This document shows, in pieces, positions 16,709 to 25,184 of a DNA stretch of 43,312 bases. Position 1 is the first letter of the stretch; every line of letters begins with the position of its first letter. The notes beneath the pieces were generated by a model that saw only the letters and a program-made list of their open reading frames with translations, made no database searches and was not told where the DNA came from. This DNA comes from Giesbergeria sp. GTDB taxonomy: Bacteria; Pseudomonadota; Gammaproteobacteria; Burkholderiales; Burkholderiaceae_C. Made by a program: the position numbers and the translations under genes. Location: positions 1 to 43,312 of the forward strand of contig JAKLLE010000028.1 of NCBI GenBank assembly GCA_023150295.1. Direction: 5' to 3'.

Positions 16709-17536
16709 TCAGCGCGCGGCCAGCAGTGCCCGCGCCAGCTCGGCAAAGCCAGCGCCGCGCTCGGCCTGCGTCACAAAGCGCGGCAGGTGGCGCAATTGCG
16801 GCACAAAGCGCGCAATGTTGGCCACGCCCACGCTGAGCGGAAAACGCTCGAACATCACCTGGTCGTTGGTCGAGTCGCCCACATAGACCCATCGGTCTAT
16901 CTCGGCGTCCAGGTTGCGCCCCAGCAGCTCGCGCACGATCCAGCGCGCCCCTTCCAACTTGTTGTGCGCGCCAAACCAACCGTTGATGTGGATGCTGCTG
17001 ACCGTGGCGTTCATGCCCGCCGCGTGCATGATGCGCACGGCCTGGTCGATGGTGTCCTGGGGCAGGTGGGTGAATTCGCTGTGGTCGATGGCAATGTCGG
17101 TTTCGCGGCCCGCCGAATCGGTGGCCCGGCGTGCGCCGGGCACCTCGCGCTCGATCTGGGCCAGCACCTGCTGCATGCGCGCAAAGTGGTGCGCCCTGCT
17201 GGCAGCGTCCTGTTGGTATATTTTTGATAGCGCCTTGCGCCCTGAATACGGGCGCTGCGGGCTGATTTGGTCTGAATTTTCTTCAGCCACTGGCACCAGC
17301 GCCACGGCCCCGTTCTCAGCCACGATGGCGTCCAGCGGCCAGGTCTGCGCAAACGGCTCGCTCCAGCCCACCGGCCTGCCGGTGATGGCGATCACCTGCA
17401 GGCCTGCGCCTTTCAGGTCGGCCAGGGCCTGCAGGGCATCGGGCGTGATGGCGCCCTCGGTGGTGAGGGTGTCGTCGATGTCGGTGAGCACGCCCACCAG
17501 GCCTGGGCTCAGGCGCAGTTCGCTCAGCGGCAGCAT
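16709..17536 (-). CDS. HAD-superfamily (Cof/IIB-type) phosphatase
   Basis: A 275-residue soluble hydrolase. TDIDDTLTTEG carries the nucleophile Asp pair (motif I DxD), ITGRP is motif II, and the late GDSTNDQVMF is motif IV. The cap contains HINGWFGAHNK. The sequence resembles mannosyl-3-phosphoglycerate/trehalose-phosphate-type HAD-IIB phosphatases, but the substrate is not determined. Residues about 86-108 are encoded by a dispersed repeat (17216-17284) inserted in frame, a likely surface loop. The ATG at 17536 was chosen; a GTG at 17551, three bases after the prfC stop, would add five residues. It probably shares a transcript with prfC. Confidence 0.82.
   Translation of the reverse strand: MLPLSELRLSPGLVGVLTDIDDTLTTEGAITPDALQALADLKGAGLQVIAITGRPVGWSEPFAQTWPLDAIVAENGAVALVPVAEENSDQISPQRPYSGRKALSKIYQQDAASRAHHFARMQQVLAQIEREVPGARRATDSAGRETDIAIDHSEFTHLPQDTIDQAVRIMHAAGMNATVSSIHINGWFGAHNKLEGARWIVRELLGRNLDAEIDRWVYVGDSTNDQVMFERFPLSVGVANIARFVPQLRHLPRFVTQAERGAGFAELARALLAAR
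17216..17284 (-). repeat. Dispersed palindromic repeat copy inside the HAD phosphatase gene
   Basis: The stretch tatatttttgatagcgcctt, then cgccctgaatacgggcgct and a pyrimidine-rich tail, matches the layout of the repeat family (gatagc, gcgc, gggcgct). It is AT-richer than its surroundings and is translated in frame. The inserted residues (SDQISPQRPYSGRKALSKIY) have no counterpart in typical HAD-IIB enzymes as I know them. Confidence 0.6.
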
Positions 17537-17554
17537 GGGTGCGCTTTCCACCTC

Positions 17555-19183
17555 TCAGTGAGAGTTGCTCAGGCTCAGCCCCGCGTGCTCGCGCAGCGGG
17601 TGGAAGTGGATTTTGGGAAAGCGCTCCTGCGCCAGGCGCACGTCGTAGGGGCTGGTGCACAGGTAGGCCAGCGTGTTGGCCGCGTCGTGCGCCAGGCGCA
17701 GCGGGTAGGCGTTCTCGAACTCGCGCAGCTCGGCCGGGGTGTCGGCGGTGATCCAGCGCGCGCCGGTGTACTGGCAGCTCTCCAGGCGCACGTCGCAGTC
17801 GTACTCGGTTTTCAGGCGGTGCTGCACCACCTCAAACTGCAGCTGGCCCACGGCGCCCAGAAGCATGTTGCCGCCGGCGTCGGGCTTGAAGACCTGAATG
17901 GCACCTTCCTCGCCCAGCTCCATCAGGCCCTGCTGCAATTGTTTGGAGCGCAGCGGGTTCTTCAGCACCACGGTCATGAACATCTCGGGTGCGAAGAAGG
18001 GCAGGCCGGTGAACTGCAGCGCCGGGCCGTCGGTGATGGTGTCGCCCAGTTGCACGCCGCCGTGCGTGGTGAAGCCGATGATGTCGCCCGCGTAGGCCTC
18101 ATCGACGGCCTCGCGGCGCTGGCTCATGAAGGTGACCACGCTGGTGGGGCGCAGTTCCTTGGCCGTGCGCTGCACGCGCATCTTCATGCCGGGGGTGAAC
18201 TTACCCGAGGCCACGCGCACGAAGGCGATGCGGTCGCGGTGGTTGCTGTCCATGTTGGCCTGCACCTTGAAGACCACACCCGAGAAACCCTCGTCCTCGG
18301 GCTGGATGGTCTTTGCCTCGCGCTGGCGGTTCACTTCCTGGTAGGCGATGCGCGGGCCCGGCGGGGGCGACATGTCCACCACGGCGTTGAGCACTTCCAT
18401 GACACCGAAGTTGTTCACGCCCGAGCCGAAGAACACCGGCGTGAGCTTGGCCGCGAGGAACTGTTCGTGGCTCCATGTGGTGGAGGCGCCCACGGCCAGT
18501 TCCATGCTCTCCAGGGCGTCGTCGAAGGCCTGGCCGAAGCGCGCGCGCAGGCGGCCCTGGTCGCTCAGGGGGATGGTCTCGAAGTCCTGCGGGCGCTTTT
18601 CGCTGCCGGGCTCGAACACCGTCATGCTCTGCGTGCGCAGGTCGATGATGCCGCCGAACGACTTGCCCTGTCCCACGGGCCAGGTCATGGGGCAGCAGGG
18701 CATGCCGAGTTCGCGCTCCACCTCGTCGAGGATGTCCAGAGGGTCGCGCACCTCGCGGTCCATCTTGTTGACGAAGGTGATGATGGGCGTGTCGCGCTGG
18801 CGGCAGACCTCGATCAGGCGGCGCGTCTGCGCCTCCACGCCGTTGGCGGCGTCGATCACCATCAGGGCCGAGTCCACGGCCGTGAGCACGCGGTAGGTGT
18901 CTTCAGAGAAGTCCTTGTGGCCGGGGGTGTCGAGCAGGTTGATGACGTGGTCGCGGTACTGCATCTGCATGACCGACGAGGCCACCGAGATGCCGCGCTG
19001 CTTTTCGATCTCCATCCAGTCCGAGGTGGCATGGCGGCTGGCCTTGCGGCCCTTGACGGCGCCGGCGATCTGGATCGCGCCCGAGAACAGCAGCAGCTTT
19101 TCGGTCAGCGTCGTTTTACCCGCGTCGGGGTGGGAAATGATGGCAAAGGTGCGGCGGCGCCGGGTTTCGGGGGCGTAGGACAT
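17555..19183 (-). CDS. prfC: Peptide chain release factor 3
   Basis: A 542-residue GTPase that releases RF1/RF2 from the ribosome after peptide release. The G1 motif is SHPDAGKTTLTE, G3 DTPGHKDFSEDTYR, and G4 NKMDRE; switch I lies around EIEKQRGISV. Domain II and the RF3 C-terminal domain (KNPLRSKQLQQGLMELGEEG) follow in the usual order, and the length is typical. The start ATG is immediately followed by the conserved ETRRRRTFAIISH segment. The downstream HAD gene begins within 20 bp, suggesting co-transcription. Upstream and divergent is the toxin-antitoxin pair. Confidence 0.97.
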   Translation of the reverse strand: MSYAPETRRRRTFAIISHPDAGKTTLTEKLLLFSGAIQIAGAVKGRKASRHATSDWMEIEKQRGISVASSVMQMQYRDHVINLLDTPGHKDFSEDTYRVLTAVDSALMVIDAANGVEAQTRRLIEVCRQRDTPIITFVNKMDREVRDPLDILDEVERELGMPCCPMTWPVGQGKSFGGIIDLRTQSMTVFEPGSEKRPQDFETIPLSDQGRLRARFGQAFDDALESMELAVGASTTWSHEQFLAAKLTPVFFGSGVNNFGVMEVLNAVVDMSPPPGPRIAYQEVNRQREAKTIQPEDEGFSGVVFKVQANMDSNHRDRIAFVRVASGKFTPGMKMRVQRTAKELRPTSVVTFMSQRREAVDEAYAGDIIGFTTHGGVQLGDTITDGPALQFTGLPFFAPEMFMTVVLKNPLRSKQLQQGLMELGEEGAIQVFKPDAGGNMLLGAVGQLQFEVVQHRLKTEYDCDVRLESCQYTGARWITADTPAELREFENAYPLRLAHDAANTLAYLCTSPYDVRLAQERFPKIHFHPLREHAGLSLSNSH

Positions 19184-19286
19184 GGTCAGAAAGCGGGGCC
19201 AGCGCGAGCGCGCAGCAAAAAAGAAAGCGGGGCCGTCGGCCCCGGTCGTTGGATCGCGATTTTACGATTTTGCCCAGGCTATCTGG

Positions 19287-19305
19287 TTTGCCAAAATTTG
19301 CCAAA
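19287..19305 (+). promoter_or_regulatory. Putative ParD operator: two TTTGCCAAA direct repeats
   Basis: TTTGCCAAA occurs at 19287-19295 and again at 19297-19305, one helical turn (10 bp) apart, 18 bp before the antitoxin start. Paired sites with this spacing are what dimeric ribbon-helix-helix antitoxins use for autorepression. It is inferred from position and spacing only. Confidence 0.45.
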
Positions 19306-19322
19306 GCTTCTACCATGCCTGT

Positions 19323-19559
19323 ATGAGCACCATGAACATCTCCCTTCCCGAAATGCTCAAGGCGTTTGTCGATGAGCAAGTCAGCCAGCGCGGATACGGC
19401 ACAAGCAGTGAATACGTGCGCGAGCTCATTCGCCGGGAGCAGGAACGGCAGCAACTGCGCGGTCTGCTGCTGGCGGGTGCGGCGTCAAAGCCGACGCGTG
19501 CGGTCGATGGGGCCTATTTCGATGCGCTGCGTGCCAGGGCGCGCCAAGCGGCGCAATGA
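19323..19559 (+). CDS. parD: ParD-type antitoxin
   Basis: A 78-residue ribbon-helix-helix protein. MNISLPEMLKAFVDEQV is the DNA-binding strand and helix, followed by RGYGTSSEYVRELIRREQER, the classic ParD/CopG motif, and a basic C-terminal toxin-binding tail. ATG 19323 is used; ATG 19332 (at MNISLP) is an equally possible start. It overlaps the toxin start by 4 bp (ATGA), so antitoxin and toxin are translationally coupled. The operon is presumably autorepressed through the upstream direct repeats. Confidence 0.88.
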   Translation: MSTMNISLPEMLKAFVDEQVSQRGYGTSSEYVRELIRREQERQQLRGLLLAGAASKPTRAVDGAYFDALRARARQAAQ

Positions 19560-19888
19560 AGGTCTGGCCGCTCATCCCCAGGGCGCAGGCCCAGGAAGAT
19601 GTGGAGCGGGCGCTGGACCACTACCGGCAGCAGGCGGGCGAATCCGTTGCGCTGGGCTTTGTGGCTGCGCTGGAGCAGGCGTTTGTGCATATTGCCCGCC
19701 ACCCGTCCACGGGCTCGCCGCGCTACGCGCACGAGCTTGACTTGGCGGGCCTCCGTTGCTGGCCGCTCAAGCGCTACCCCTTTCTCGTCTTCTACCTGCA
19801 ACAGGCGGATCACATCGACGTTTGGCGCGTTCTGCATGGCGCAAGGGATATCCCGAGCTGGCTGGAGGGGGGCGATGGTGATGGGTAG
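19556..19888 (+). CDS. parE: ParE/RelE-superfamily toxin
   Basis: A 110-residue toxin of the ParE branch. RAQAQEDVERALDHYRQQAG is the N-terminal helical pair, GLRCWPLKRYPFLVFY the central strand, and DVWRVLHGARDIPSWL the C-terminal signature (VLHgaRDIP) of ParE proteins, which typically act on DNA gyrase. It is full length, with no frameshift. It lies directly upstream of the ahcY promoter, which begins within the last codons of this gene. Confidence 0.88.
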   Translation: MKVWPLIPRAQAQEDVERALDHYRQQAGESVALGFVAALEQAFVHIARHPSTGSPRYAHELDLAGLRCWPLKRYPFLVFYLQQADHIDVWRVLHGARDIPSWLEGGDGDG

Positions 19889-19902
19889 CACACCGGTATA
19901 AT
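19874..19902 (+). promoter_or_regulatory. Promoter of the ahcY operon
   Basis: A perfect -10 box TATAAT is at 19897-19902. The -35 region (about 19874-19879) is weak. The expected transcript start, about 19909, falls a few bases before the first stem of the SAH riboswitch, which supports the call. Confidence 0.65.
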
Positions 19903-19913
19903 CCAAATCCTTT

Positions 19914-19987
19914 CCGAGGAGCGTTGCAGCGCCCCCAGCACAGCGGGGCGTGAGGCTCGGAACCCGATTTGTGCAACGACGCTCACC
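19914..19987 (+). promoter_or_regulatory. SAH (S-adenosylhomocysteine) riboswitch
   Basis: The segment opens ccgaggagcgttgcagcg and closes the first helix with ggctcgg (CCGAG/CTCGG). It then continues gcaacgacgctcacc, whose GCAACG-CGCTC pairs back to GAGCG-TTGC as a pseudoknot. This is the arrangement and consensus of the SAH riboswitch, an RNA class known upstream of ahcY in betaproteobacteria that activates expression when SAH accumulates. It lies 78 bases before the ahcY start. The aptamer assignment is strong; the switching mechanism (terminator or RBS access) cannot be decided from the sequence. Confidence 0.92.
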
Positions 19988-20064
19988 CACGCAAGTCCTG
20001 TGCGGTGAACGGTTTTCTCCCGCAGGCGCGTGGTTTTCCCATTCTTGAACAGAAGGACACCACC

Positions 20065-21492
20065 ATGAGCGCAGCATCCCCCGCCCACGATTCCGCCATC
20101 GCCGACATTTCCCTGGCCGACTGGGGCCGCAAGGAAATCCGCATCGCCGAGACCGAGATGCCCGGCCTGATGGCCATCCGCGAGGAATTCGCGGCCAAGC
20201 AGCCCCTGAAGGGCGCGCGCATTACCGGCTCGCTGCACATGACCATCCAGACCGCCGTGCTGATCGAGACGCTCAAGGCCCTGGGCGCTGACGTGCGCTG
20301 GGCCTCGTGCAACATCTTCTCCACACAGGACCACGCAGCCGCCGCGATTGCCACCACCGGCACGCCGGTGTTCGCCGTCAAGGGCGAGACGCTGGTGGAC
20401 TACTGGGATTACACCCACCGCATCTTCGATTTCGGCCCCAAGGGCAGCGAAGGTGAGGGCCCGAACATGATCCTGGACGACGGCGGCGACGCCACGCTGC
20501 TGATGCACCTGGGCAAGCGTGCCGAAAAGGACGCCTCCGTGCTGGCCAACCCCGGCAGCGAGGAAGAGCGCATCCTGTTCGCCGCCATCAAGGCCAAGCT
20601 GGCCGAGGACGGCACCTGGTACAGCCGCAAGAGCGCCCAGATCCTCGGCGTCACCGAAGAAACCACCACCGGCGTGCACCGCCTCAAGGAAATGTCGGCC
20701 AAGGGCACGCTGATGTTCCGCGCGATCAACGTGAACGACTCGGTGACCAAGAGCAAGTTCGACAACCTGTACGGCTGCCGCGAGTCGCTGGTCGATGGCA
20801 TCAAGCGCGCCACCGATGTGATGATCGCTGGCAAGGTGGCCGTGGTGGCCGGTTACGGCGACGTGGGCAAGGGCTCGGCCCAGGCGCTGCGCGCGCTGTC
20901 GGCTCAGGTCTGGGTGACCGAGATCGACCCGATCAACGCCCTGCAGGCCGCCATGGAAGGCTTCAAGGTCGTGACCATGGAGTACGCCGCCGACAAGGCA
21001 GACATCTTCGTGACCACCACGGGCAACCGCGACGTCATTACCTTCGAGCACATGAAGGCGATGAAGGACCAGTCCATCGTCTGCAACATCGGCCACTTCG
21101 ATAACGAAATCCAGGTCGCCAAGCTCGAAGAGCACTGCCAGTGGGAAGAGATCAAGCCCCAAGTGGACCATGTGATCTTCCCGGACGGCAAGCGCATCAT
21201 CCTGCTGGCCAAGGGCCGCCTGGTGAACCTGGGCTGCGGCACGGGCCACCCGAGCTTTGTGATGTCCAACTCGTTCGCCAACCAAACCATTGCGCAGGTC
21301 GAGCTGTTCACGCACAGCGACTACTACGAGACCGGCAAGGTCTATGTGCTGCCCAAGCACCTGGACGAGAAGGTGGCGCGCCTGCACCTGAAGAAGGTGG
21401 GTGCGATGCTGACCGAACTGACGGACGAGCAGGCCGCCTACATTGGCGTTCCCAAGCAAGGGCCGTACAAGCCCGATACCTACCGTTATTGA
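20065..21492 (+). CDS. ahcY: S-adenosylhomocysteine hydrolase
   Basis: A 475-residue NAD-dependent enzyme that splits SAH to adenosine and homocysteine, relieving product inhibition of methyltransferases. Visible features: the substrate region [20 protein letters not shown], the NAD-binding [14 protein letters not shown], the catalytic segment around [21 protein letters not shown], and the conserved C-terminus [10 protein letters not shown]. The ATG is preceded by AAGGA. It is the first gene of an operon with tlyA-like and metF genes, under the SAH riboswitch. Confidence 0.98.
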   Translation: MSAASPAHDSAIADISLADWGRKEIRIAETEMPGLMAIREEFAAKQPLKGARITGSLHMTIQTAVLIETLKALGADVRWASCNIFSTQDHAAAAIATTGTPVFAVKGETLVDYWDYTHRIFDFGPKGSEGEGPNMILDDGGDATLLMHLGKRAEKDASVLANPGSEEERILFAAIKAKLAEDGTWYSRKSAQILGVTEETTTGVHRLKEMSAKGTLMFRAINVNDSVTKSKFDNLYGCRESLVDGIKRATDVMIAGKVAVVAGYGDVGKGSAQALRALSAQVWVTEIDPINALQAAMEGFKVVTMEYAADKADIFVTTTGNRDVITFEHMKAMKDQSIVCNIGHFDNEIQVAKLEEHCQWEEIKPQVDHVIFPDGKRIILLAKGRLVNLGCGTGHPSFVMSNSFANQTIAQVELFTHSDYYETGKVYVLPKHLDEKVARLHLKKVGAMLTELTDEQAAYIGVPKQGPYKPDTYRY

Positions 21493-21499
21493 TTTATTT

Positions 21500-21558
21500 G
21501 CTATTGAATTGATAGCTGTCAGCGCCCGCAGTCAGGGCGTTCAAGCCATTTTTTGCTT
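21500..21558 (+). repeat. Dispersed palindromic repeat between ahcY and the tlyA-like gene
   Basis: The core gctattgaattgatagctg (21500-21518) is followed by tcagcgcccgcagtcagggc and a T-rich end reaching the tlyA start. It is the best preserved copy of the family in the window. Because it fills the intergenic gap it could affect transcript stability, and it replaces any recognisable ribosome-binding site for the next gene. Confidence 0.75.
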
Positions 21559-22554
21559 ATGAAAACCCAGCGTGCCGACGTTCTTTTGGTGGAAAAGGGG
21601 CTGGCCAGCACCCGCTCGCAGGCCCAGCGGCTGATTGCCAGCGGGGTGCAGTGGCGCCTGGACGCGCACGGCCCCTGGAGCCGCGTCGCCAAGAACGGCG
21701 AAGAGATCCCGGCCCAGGCCGAACTGCAACTGCAGGATGCGGCCGAGGCGCGCTTTGTCTCGCGTGGCGGCCTCAAGCTCGATGGTGCGCTGGAGACCCT
21801 GGGCCTGGTGGTGCAGGGGTTGCAGTGCCTGGACGTGGGCCAGTCCACCGGCGGCTTCACGCACTGCCTGCTGGAGCGCGGCGCGCGCCGCGTGGTGGGC
21901 GCGGACGTGGGTCAAGGCCAGTTGCACGCGCAACTGCGCCAGGACCCGCGTGTGGTCTGTCTCGAAGGCATCAACGCCCGCGCGCTGACGCCCGAAATGC
22001 TTCAGATGGCCTGGGAGGACGCATGGTCCGAGCCCTCCGCCGCTGTCGTGGAGGACGAAGCCGAGCCCGAAAGCCCGTACCGCTGGATGTCTGGTGATGG
22101 CGAGGTGACCGACTACGACGACAGCGACGACGTGAGCGACGACGATGTGGAGGCCGACCTGGAGCGCGAGCGCGAAGACGCCGCGCCGCCCGCCGCTGTG
22201 GGCACCCGCCGCCGCCTCAAGGCCTGGGTGGGCGAAAGCACGGCGCCGGTGTTCGAGTTGGTCACGGGTGACCTGTCCTTCATCTCGCTCACGCTGGTGC
22301 TGCCTGCCCTGGTGCCGCTGCTGGCGCCGGGTGGCCACCTGCTGATGCTGGTCAAGCCGCAGTTCGAGCTTCAGCCCGGCCAGGTGGGCAAGGGCGGCAT
22401 CGTGCGCGATGCATCGCTCTACCCCGTGGTCGAGCAGCGCATCCGCGACTGCTGCGCCAGCCTGGGGCTGGAAGTGTGCTCGTGGATGGACAGCCCCATC
22501 AGCGGTGGTGACGGCAACCAAGAATTTTTTGTCTTTGCGAGGAGGTCTGCATGA
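21559..22554 (+). CDS. tlyA: TlyA-family rRNA 2'-O-methyltransferase (hemolysin A type)
   Basis: A 331-residue protein with an N-terminal S4-like RNA-binding domain (RADVLLVEKGLASTRSQAQR) and an FtsJ-type methyltransferase core: FVSRGGLKLDGAL, the SAM motif CLDVGQSTGGFTHCLLERGA, DLSFISLTLVLPAL and LVKPQFELQPGQVGKGGIV. TlyA enzymes methylate ribosomal RNA ribose positions. Between motifs there is an unusual acidic insertion, about residues 153-220, with runs such as DYDDSDDVSDDDVEADLERE, which makes the protein longer than the usual 250-270 residues. No strong SD precedes the ATG, since the dispersed repeat occupies that site. Its stop overlaps the metF start (ATGA). As an SAM user it fits the SAH-controlled operon. 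Confidence 0.88.
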   Translation: MKTQRADVLLVEKGLASTRSQAQRLIASGVQWRLDAHGPWSRVAKNGEEIPAQAELQLQDAAEARFVSRGGLKLDGALETLGLVVQGLQCLDVGQSTGGFTHCLLERGARRVVGADVGQGQLHAQLRQDPRVVCLEGINARALTPEMLQMAWEDAWSEPSAAVVEDEAEPESPYRWMSGDGEVTDYDDSDDVSDDDVEADLEREREDAAPPAAVGTRRRLKAWVGESTAPVFELVTGDLSFISLTLVLPALVPLLAPGGHLLMLVKPQFELQPGQVGKGGIVRDASLYPVVEQRIRDCCASLGLEVCSWMDSPISGGDGNQEFFVFARRSA

Positions 22555-23420
22555 ACGCAGCCAACGCCGCGCCGGCCGCCGTGCCGGTCAGTTTCGAGTT
22601 TTTCCCGCCCAAGACGCCCGAGGGCATCGAGAAGCTGCGCGCCGTGCGCCAGCAGCTCTACGCCCTGCAGCCCCAGTTTTGCTCGGTGACCTACGGTGCG
22701 GGGGGCTCCACGCAGGACGGCACCTTGCAGGCCGTGCAGGCCATTCTGGACGAAGGGCAGCAGGGGGCTTCGCATTTCACCTGCGTCGGTGCGTCGCGCG
22801 ATTCGGTGCGCGAGAAGCTGGCGCTGTTCCAGTCCATGGGCGTGCGTCGGCTGGTGGCACTGCGTGGTGACCTGCCCAGCGGCTACGGCAGCATGGGCGA
22901 ATTTCGCTATGCCGCCGATCTGGTGGCCTTCATCCGCGCCGAGACGGGTAATCACTTCCACCTGGAGGTGGCCGCCTACCCGGAAATGCACCCGCAGTCC
23001 CGCTCCCCCGAGGCCGATCTGCAGGCCTATGCGGCCAAGGTCAAGGCGGGTGCCAACTCGGCGATCACGCAGTTCTTCTTCAACGCCGATGCCTATTTCC
23101 GCTTTGTGGACGAGGCGCGCAGGCTGGGCGCCGAGGTGCCGGTGGTGCCGGGCATCATGCCTATCACCAACGCCAGCGGCCTGCTGCGCTTTGCCGACAG
23201 CTGCGGCGCCGAAGTGCCGCGCTGGATTCGCCTGCGCCTGCAGGGTCTGGGGGACGATGCGGCGGGCATCCGGGCTTTCGGGCTGGATGTGGTCACCCGC
23301 CTGTGCGAGCAGTTGCTGGCTGCTGGGGCGCCGGGCCTGCACTTCTATACGATGAACCAAAGCACCGCGACGCTGGAAATTTGCCGCCGCCTCGGGCTGG
23401 CTGGCGCTTGCACGCGGTAA
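22551..23420 (+). CDS. metF: 5,10-methylenetetrahydrofolate reductase
   Basis: A 289-residue flavoprotein that makes 5-methyltetrahydrofolate, the methyl donor for methionine synthesis. SFEFFPPKTPEG is the conserved N-terminus, SVTYGAGGST the active-site segment, RGDLPSG the FAD-region motif, and FFFNADAYFRFVDEARRLG and PGIMPITN follow. The start overlaps the tlyA stop by 4 bp, and GAGG (aggaggtctgc) lies just upstream. With ahcY it completes the methyl cycle. Riboswitch control therefore links SAH removal with regeneration of methionine. Confidence 0.97.
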   Translation: MNAANAAPAAVPVSFEFFPPKTPEGIEKLRAVRQQLYALQPQFCSVTYGAGGSTQDGTLQAVQAILDEGQQGASHFTCVGASRDSVREKLALFQSMGVRRLVALRGDLPSGYGSMGEFRYAADLVAFIRAETGNHFHLEVAAYPEMHPQSRSPEADLQAYAAKVKAGANSAITQFFFNADAYFRFVDEARRLGAEVPVVPGIMPITNASGLLRFADSCGAEVPRWIRLRLQGLGDDAAGIRAFGLDVVTRLCEQLLAAGAPGLHFYTMNQSTATLEICRRLGLAGACTR

Positions 23421-23447
23421 CATTTCACCTTTTGGTTGAGGGTCACC

Positions 23448-24065
23448 ATGAAATCGGTGTGGAACTGCATGGCTCTGGCGGGTGGCAGTTTGTGGGCGGG
23501 CGCAGCCAGTGCGCAAATGAGCTACCACTGCCGGGATTCCAACGGCAGCAATTTCGTGCTCTCGCGCCCCTGTCCGTCCGATATGCGGACCACGGCAGTG
23601 GTGGGCGGGCCAGCGCGTTCCTCGGGCTACTCTTCGTCGTCGTCCGGCAGTTACCGGTCGTCGTCCCGCTCCTCAGGAGACGAGCCTGAGCATATGCAGT
23701 ACATGAGCGGGCGTTGCCGATCCCTGTACCAGGCTATGCGCACGGCGGGAAGCCGCGGCCTGAAGTACGACGCCGTGGAAGACCTGCGTCGGGAGTACAA
23801 GAGAGAGTGCAACGAAGAGGAAGAGGCAGCCTATTCCAAGCTCTCATCCGATCGCTACACGCGCAAGGAGGAGCAGCGCGAGGAAGAGAAGTCGGCCCGC
23901 TTGGTTGACCAGGCCTCGCGCGATCGCGAAGAGCGCTTCCTGCAGCAGTGCGCCGAATCCCGCCGCATTCTTCACGCCAAGCAGGCACGCACCGACCTGA
24001 GCGAAGGCGAAAAGGCCGATTTGCGCCGATTCGAAGAGAACTTCATCGCGCGCTGCAAGCGCTAG
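23448..24065 (+). CDS. Exported, charged DUF4124-like protein
   Basis: A 205-residue protein with a signal peptide (hydrophobic stretch MALAGGSLWAGAASAQ, probable AxA cleavage near residue 23). A short cysteine-containing segment MSYHCRDSNGSNFVLSRPCP recalls DUF4124/periplasmic small domains. A Ser-rich low-complexity linker (SSGYSSSSSGSYRSSSRSS) follows, then a long Glu/Arg-rich helical region with C-x(n)-C pairs (GRCRSLY, KRECNEEE, QQCAESRR, ARCKR). Probably periplasmic; function unknown. It starts 27 bp after metF and could be read through from that operon. It converges on rlmJ with a 3-bp gap. Confidence 0.7.
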   Translation: MKSVWNCMALAGGSLWAGAASAQMSYHCRDSNGSNFVLSRPCPSDMRTTAVVGGPARSSGYSSSSSGSYRSSSRSSGDEPEHMQYMSGRCRSLYQAMRTAGSRGLKYDAVEDLRREYKRECNEEEEAAYSKLSSDRYTRKEEQREEEKSARLVDQASRDREERFLQQCAESRRILHAKQARTDLSEGEKADLRRFEENFIARCKR

Positions 24066-24068
24066 CTT

Positions 24069-24944
24069 TCAGCCGCCCGACTCCAGCTGGTGGCAGGCAT
24101 TGCGGTCTTGCCCCAGCAGTTCCACCATGCGAGGCAGGGACTCGCGCAAGGCGGCTTGCAGGGTGTGGGGCGGGTTGACCAGGAACATGCCGCTGGCCCC
24201 CAGGCCGGGGCGCGCGCCCGCGCCCGATTTCACCGTCAGGCTCGCATGCAGCCAGCTTTTGCCCGCCTTGGTGGCGGCGGACTTCAGCCGCCTTGGCAGG
24301 TCGTGCGCCTCGGGGCGGGGGATGATGGGGTACCACACGGCGTAGGTTCCGGTAGCAAAGCGTTTGAGGGCGTCCTGCAGCATCTCGGGTACGCGCGCGT
24401 AGTCGCTTTTGAGCTCATAGCTGGGGTCGCACAGCACCAAGGCCCGGCGCGACGGGGGGGGCAGGAATCGGCGCATGCCTTCAAAACCGTCTTCCTGTAT
24501 GACAGCGACCTGGCGCCCGGCGTTGAGCTGTGCGACGTTGCCCGCCAGGGCGCGCAAATCGGTCGGGTGCAGCTCGAACAGTTTCAGTTTGTCGCGCTCG
24601 CGCAACAGGTGCTGCAGAATGAAGGGGGAGCCTGGGTATACCCTGATTTGTGCTCCCTGGTTGAAGCGTTGAACCAGTGCGAGGTAGTCCTGCAACAGCG
24701 CGGGCAGGGGCGGGGACGATGCGTTGCTGGCCGCGCTGGCCAGCTTCAGAATGCCCTCGTCGGCTTCAGCACTGGTGCGTGCGTAGTCGCCGTCCAGCCG
24801 GTACAGGCCTGCGCCCGCGTGCGTGTCCAGCGCCATCAGGGCCGTGTCCTTCGCGGTCAGGTGCTGCAGGGTGGCAATCAGGACGGAGTGCTTGAGCACG
24901 TCGGCATGGTTGCCCGCGTGGAAGGCATGGCGGTAACTGAACAT
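24069..24944 (-). CDS. rlmJ: 23S rRNA (adenine(2030)-N6)-methyltransferase RlmJ
   Basis: A 291-residue protein, near the 280 of the E. coli enzyme. MFSYRHAFHAGNHADVLKHS is the near-invariant RlmJ N-terminus. ALDTHAGAGLYRLD holds the SAM-binding region, VLCDPSYELKSDY the catalytic DPPY-type motif (here DPSY), and GASGMFLVNPP the C-terminal signature. It methylates A2030 of 23S rRNA. The frame is open far upstream, but this ATG is fixed by the conserved start. DPSY in place of DPPY is a small deviation. Confidence 0.93.
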   Translation of the reverse strand: MFSYRHAFHAGNHADVLKHSVLIATLQHLTAKDTALMALDTHAGAGLYRLDGDYARTSAEADEGILKLASAASNASSPPLPALLQDYLALVQRFNQGAQIRVYPGSPFILQHLLRERDKLKLFELHPTDLRALAGNVAQLNAGRQVAVIQEDGFEGMRRFLPPPSRRALVLCDPSYELKSDYARVPEMLQDALKRFATGTYAVWYPIIPRPEAHDLPRRLKSAATKAGKSWLHASLTVKSGAGARPGLGASGMFLVNPPHTLQAALRESLPRMVELLGQDRNACHQLESGG

Positions 24945-25184
24945 CCGGCAATGGTAACCCCCACAGGCTGTTCCCTGGCGCGCATGGCGTGGGGGCGCCC
25001 TTGGTGGGAGTGCTTTGCCGAGGGCACAATCGAGAAAAAAGTGGGCAGGCCGCGTGTTTTTTGTCGCAGAGATACGTTTTGTTATCAATGGGACTTGTCG
25101 CAGCAGCGATGATGGCGCCTGCAGCCTTGTGGCACCTTTCCAGCGGAGGCATTTCCGCCGGAGCGGCACTATGGATTCGTGACC

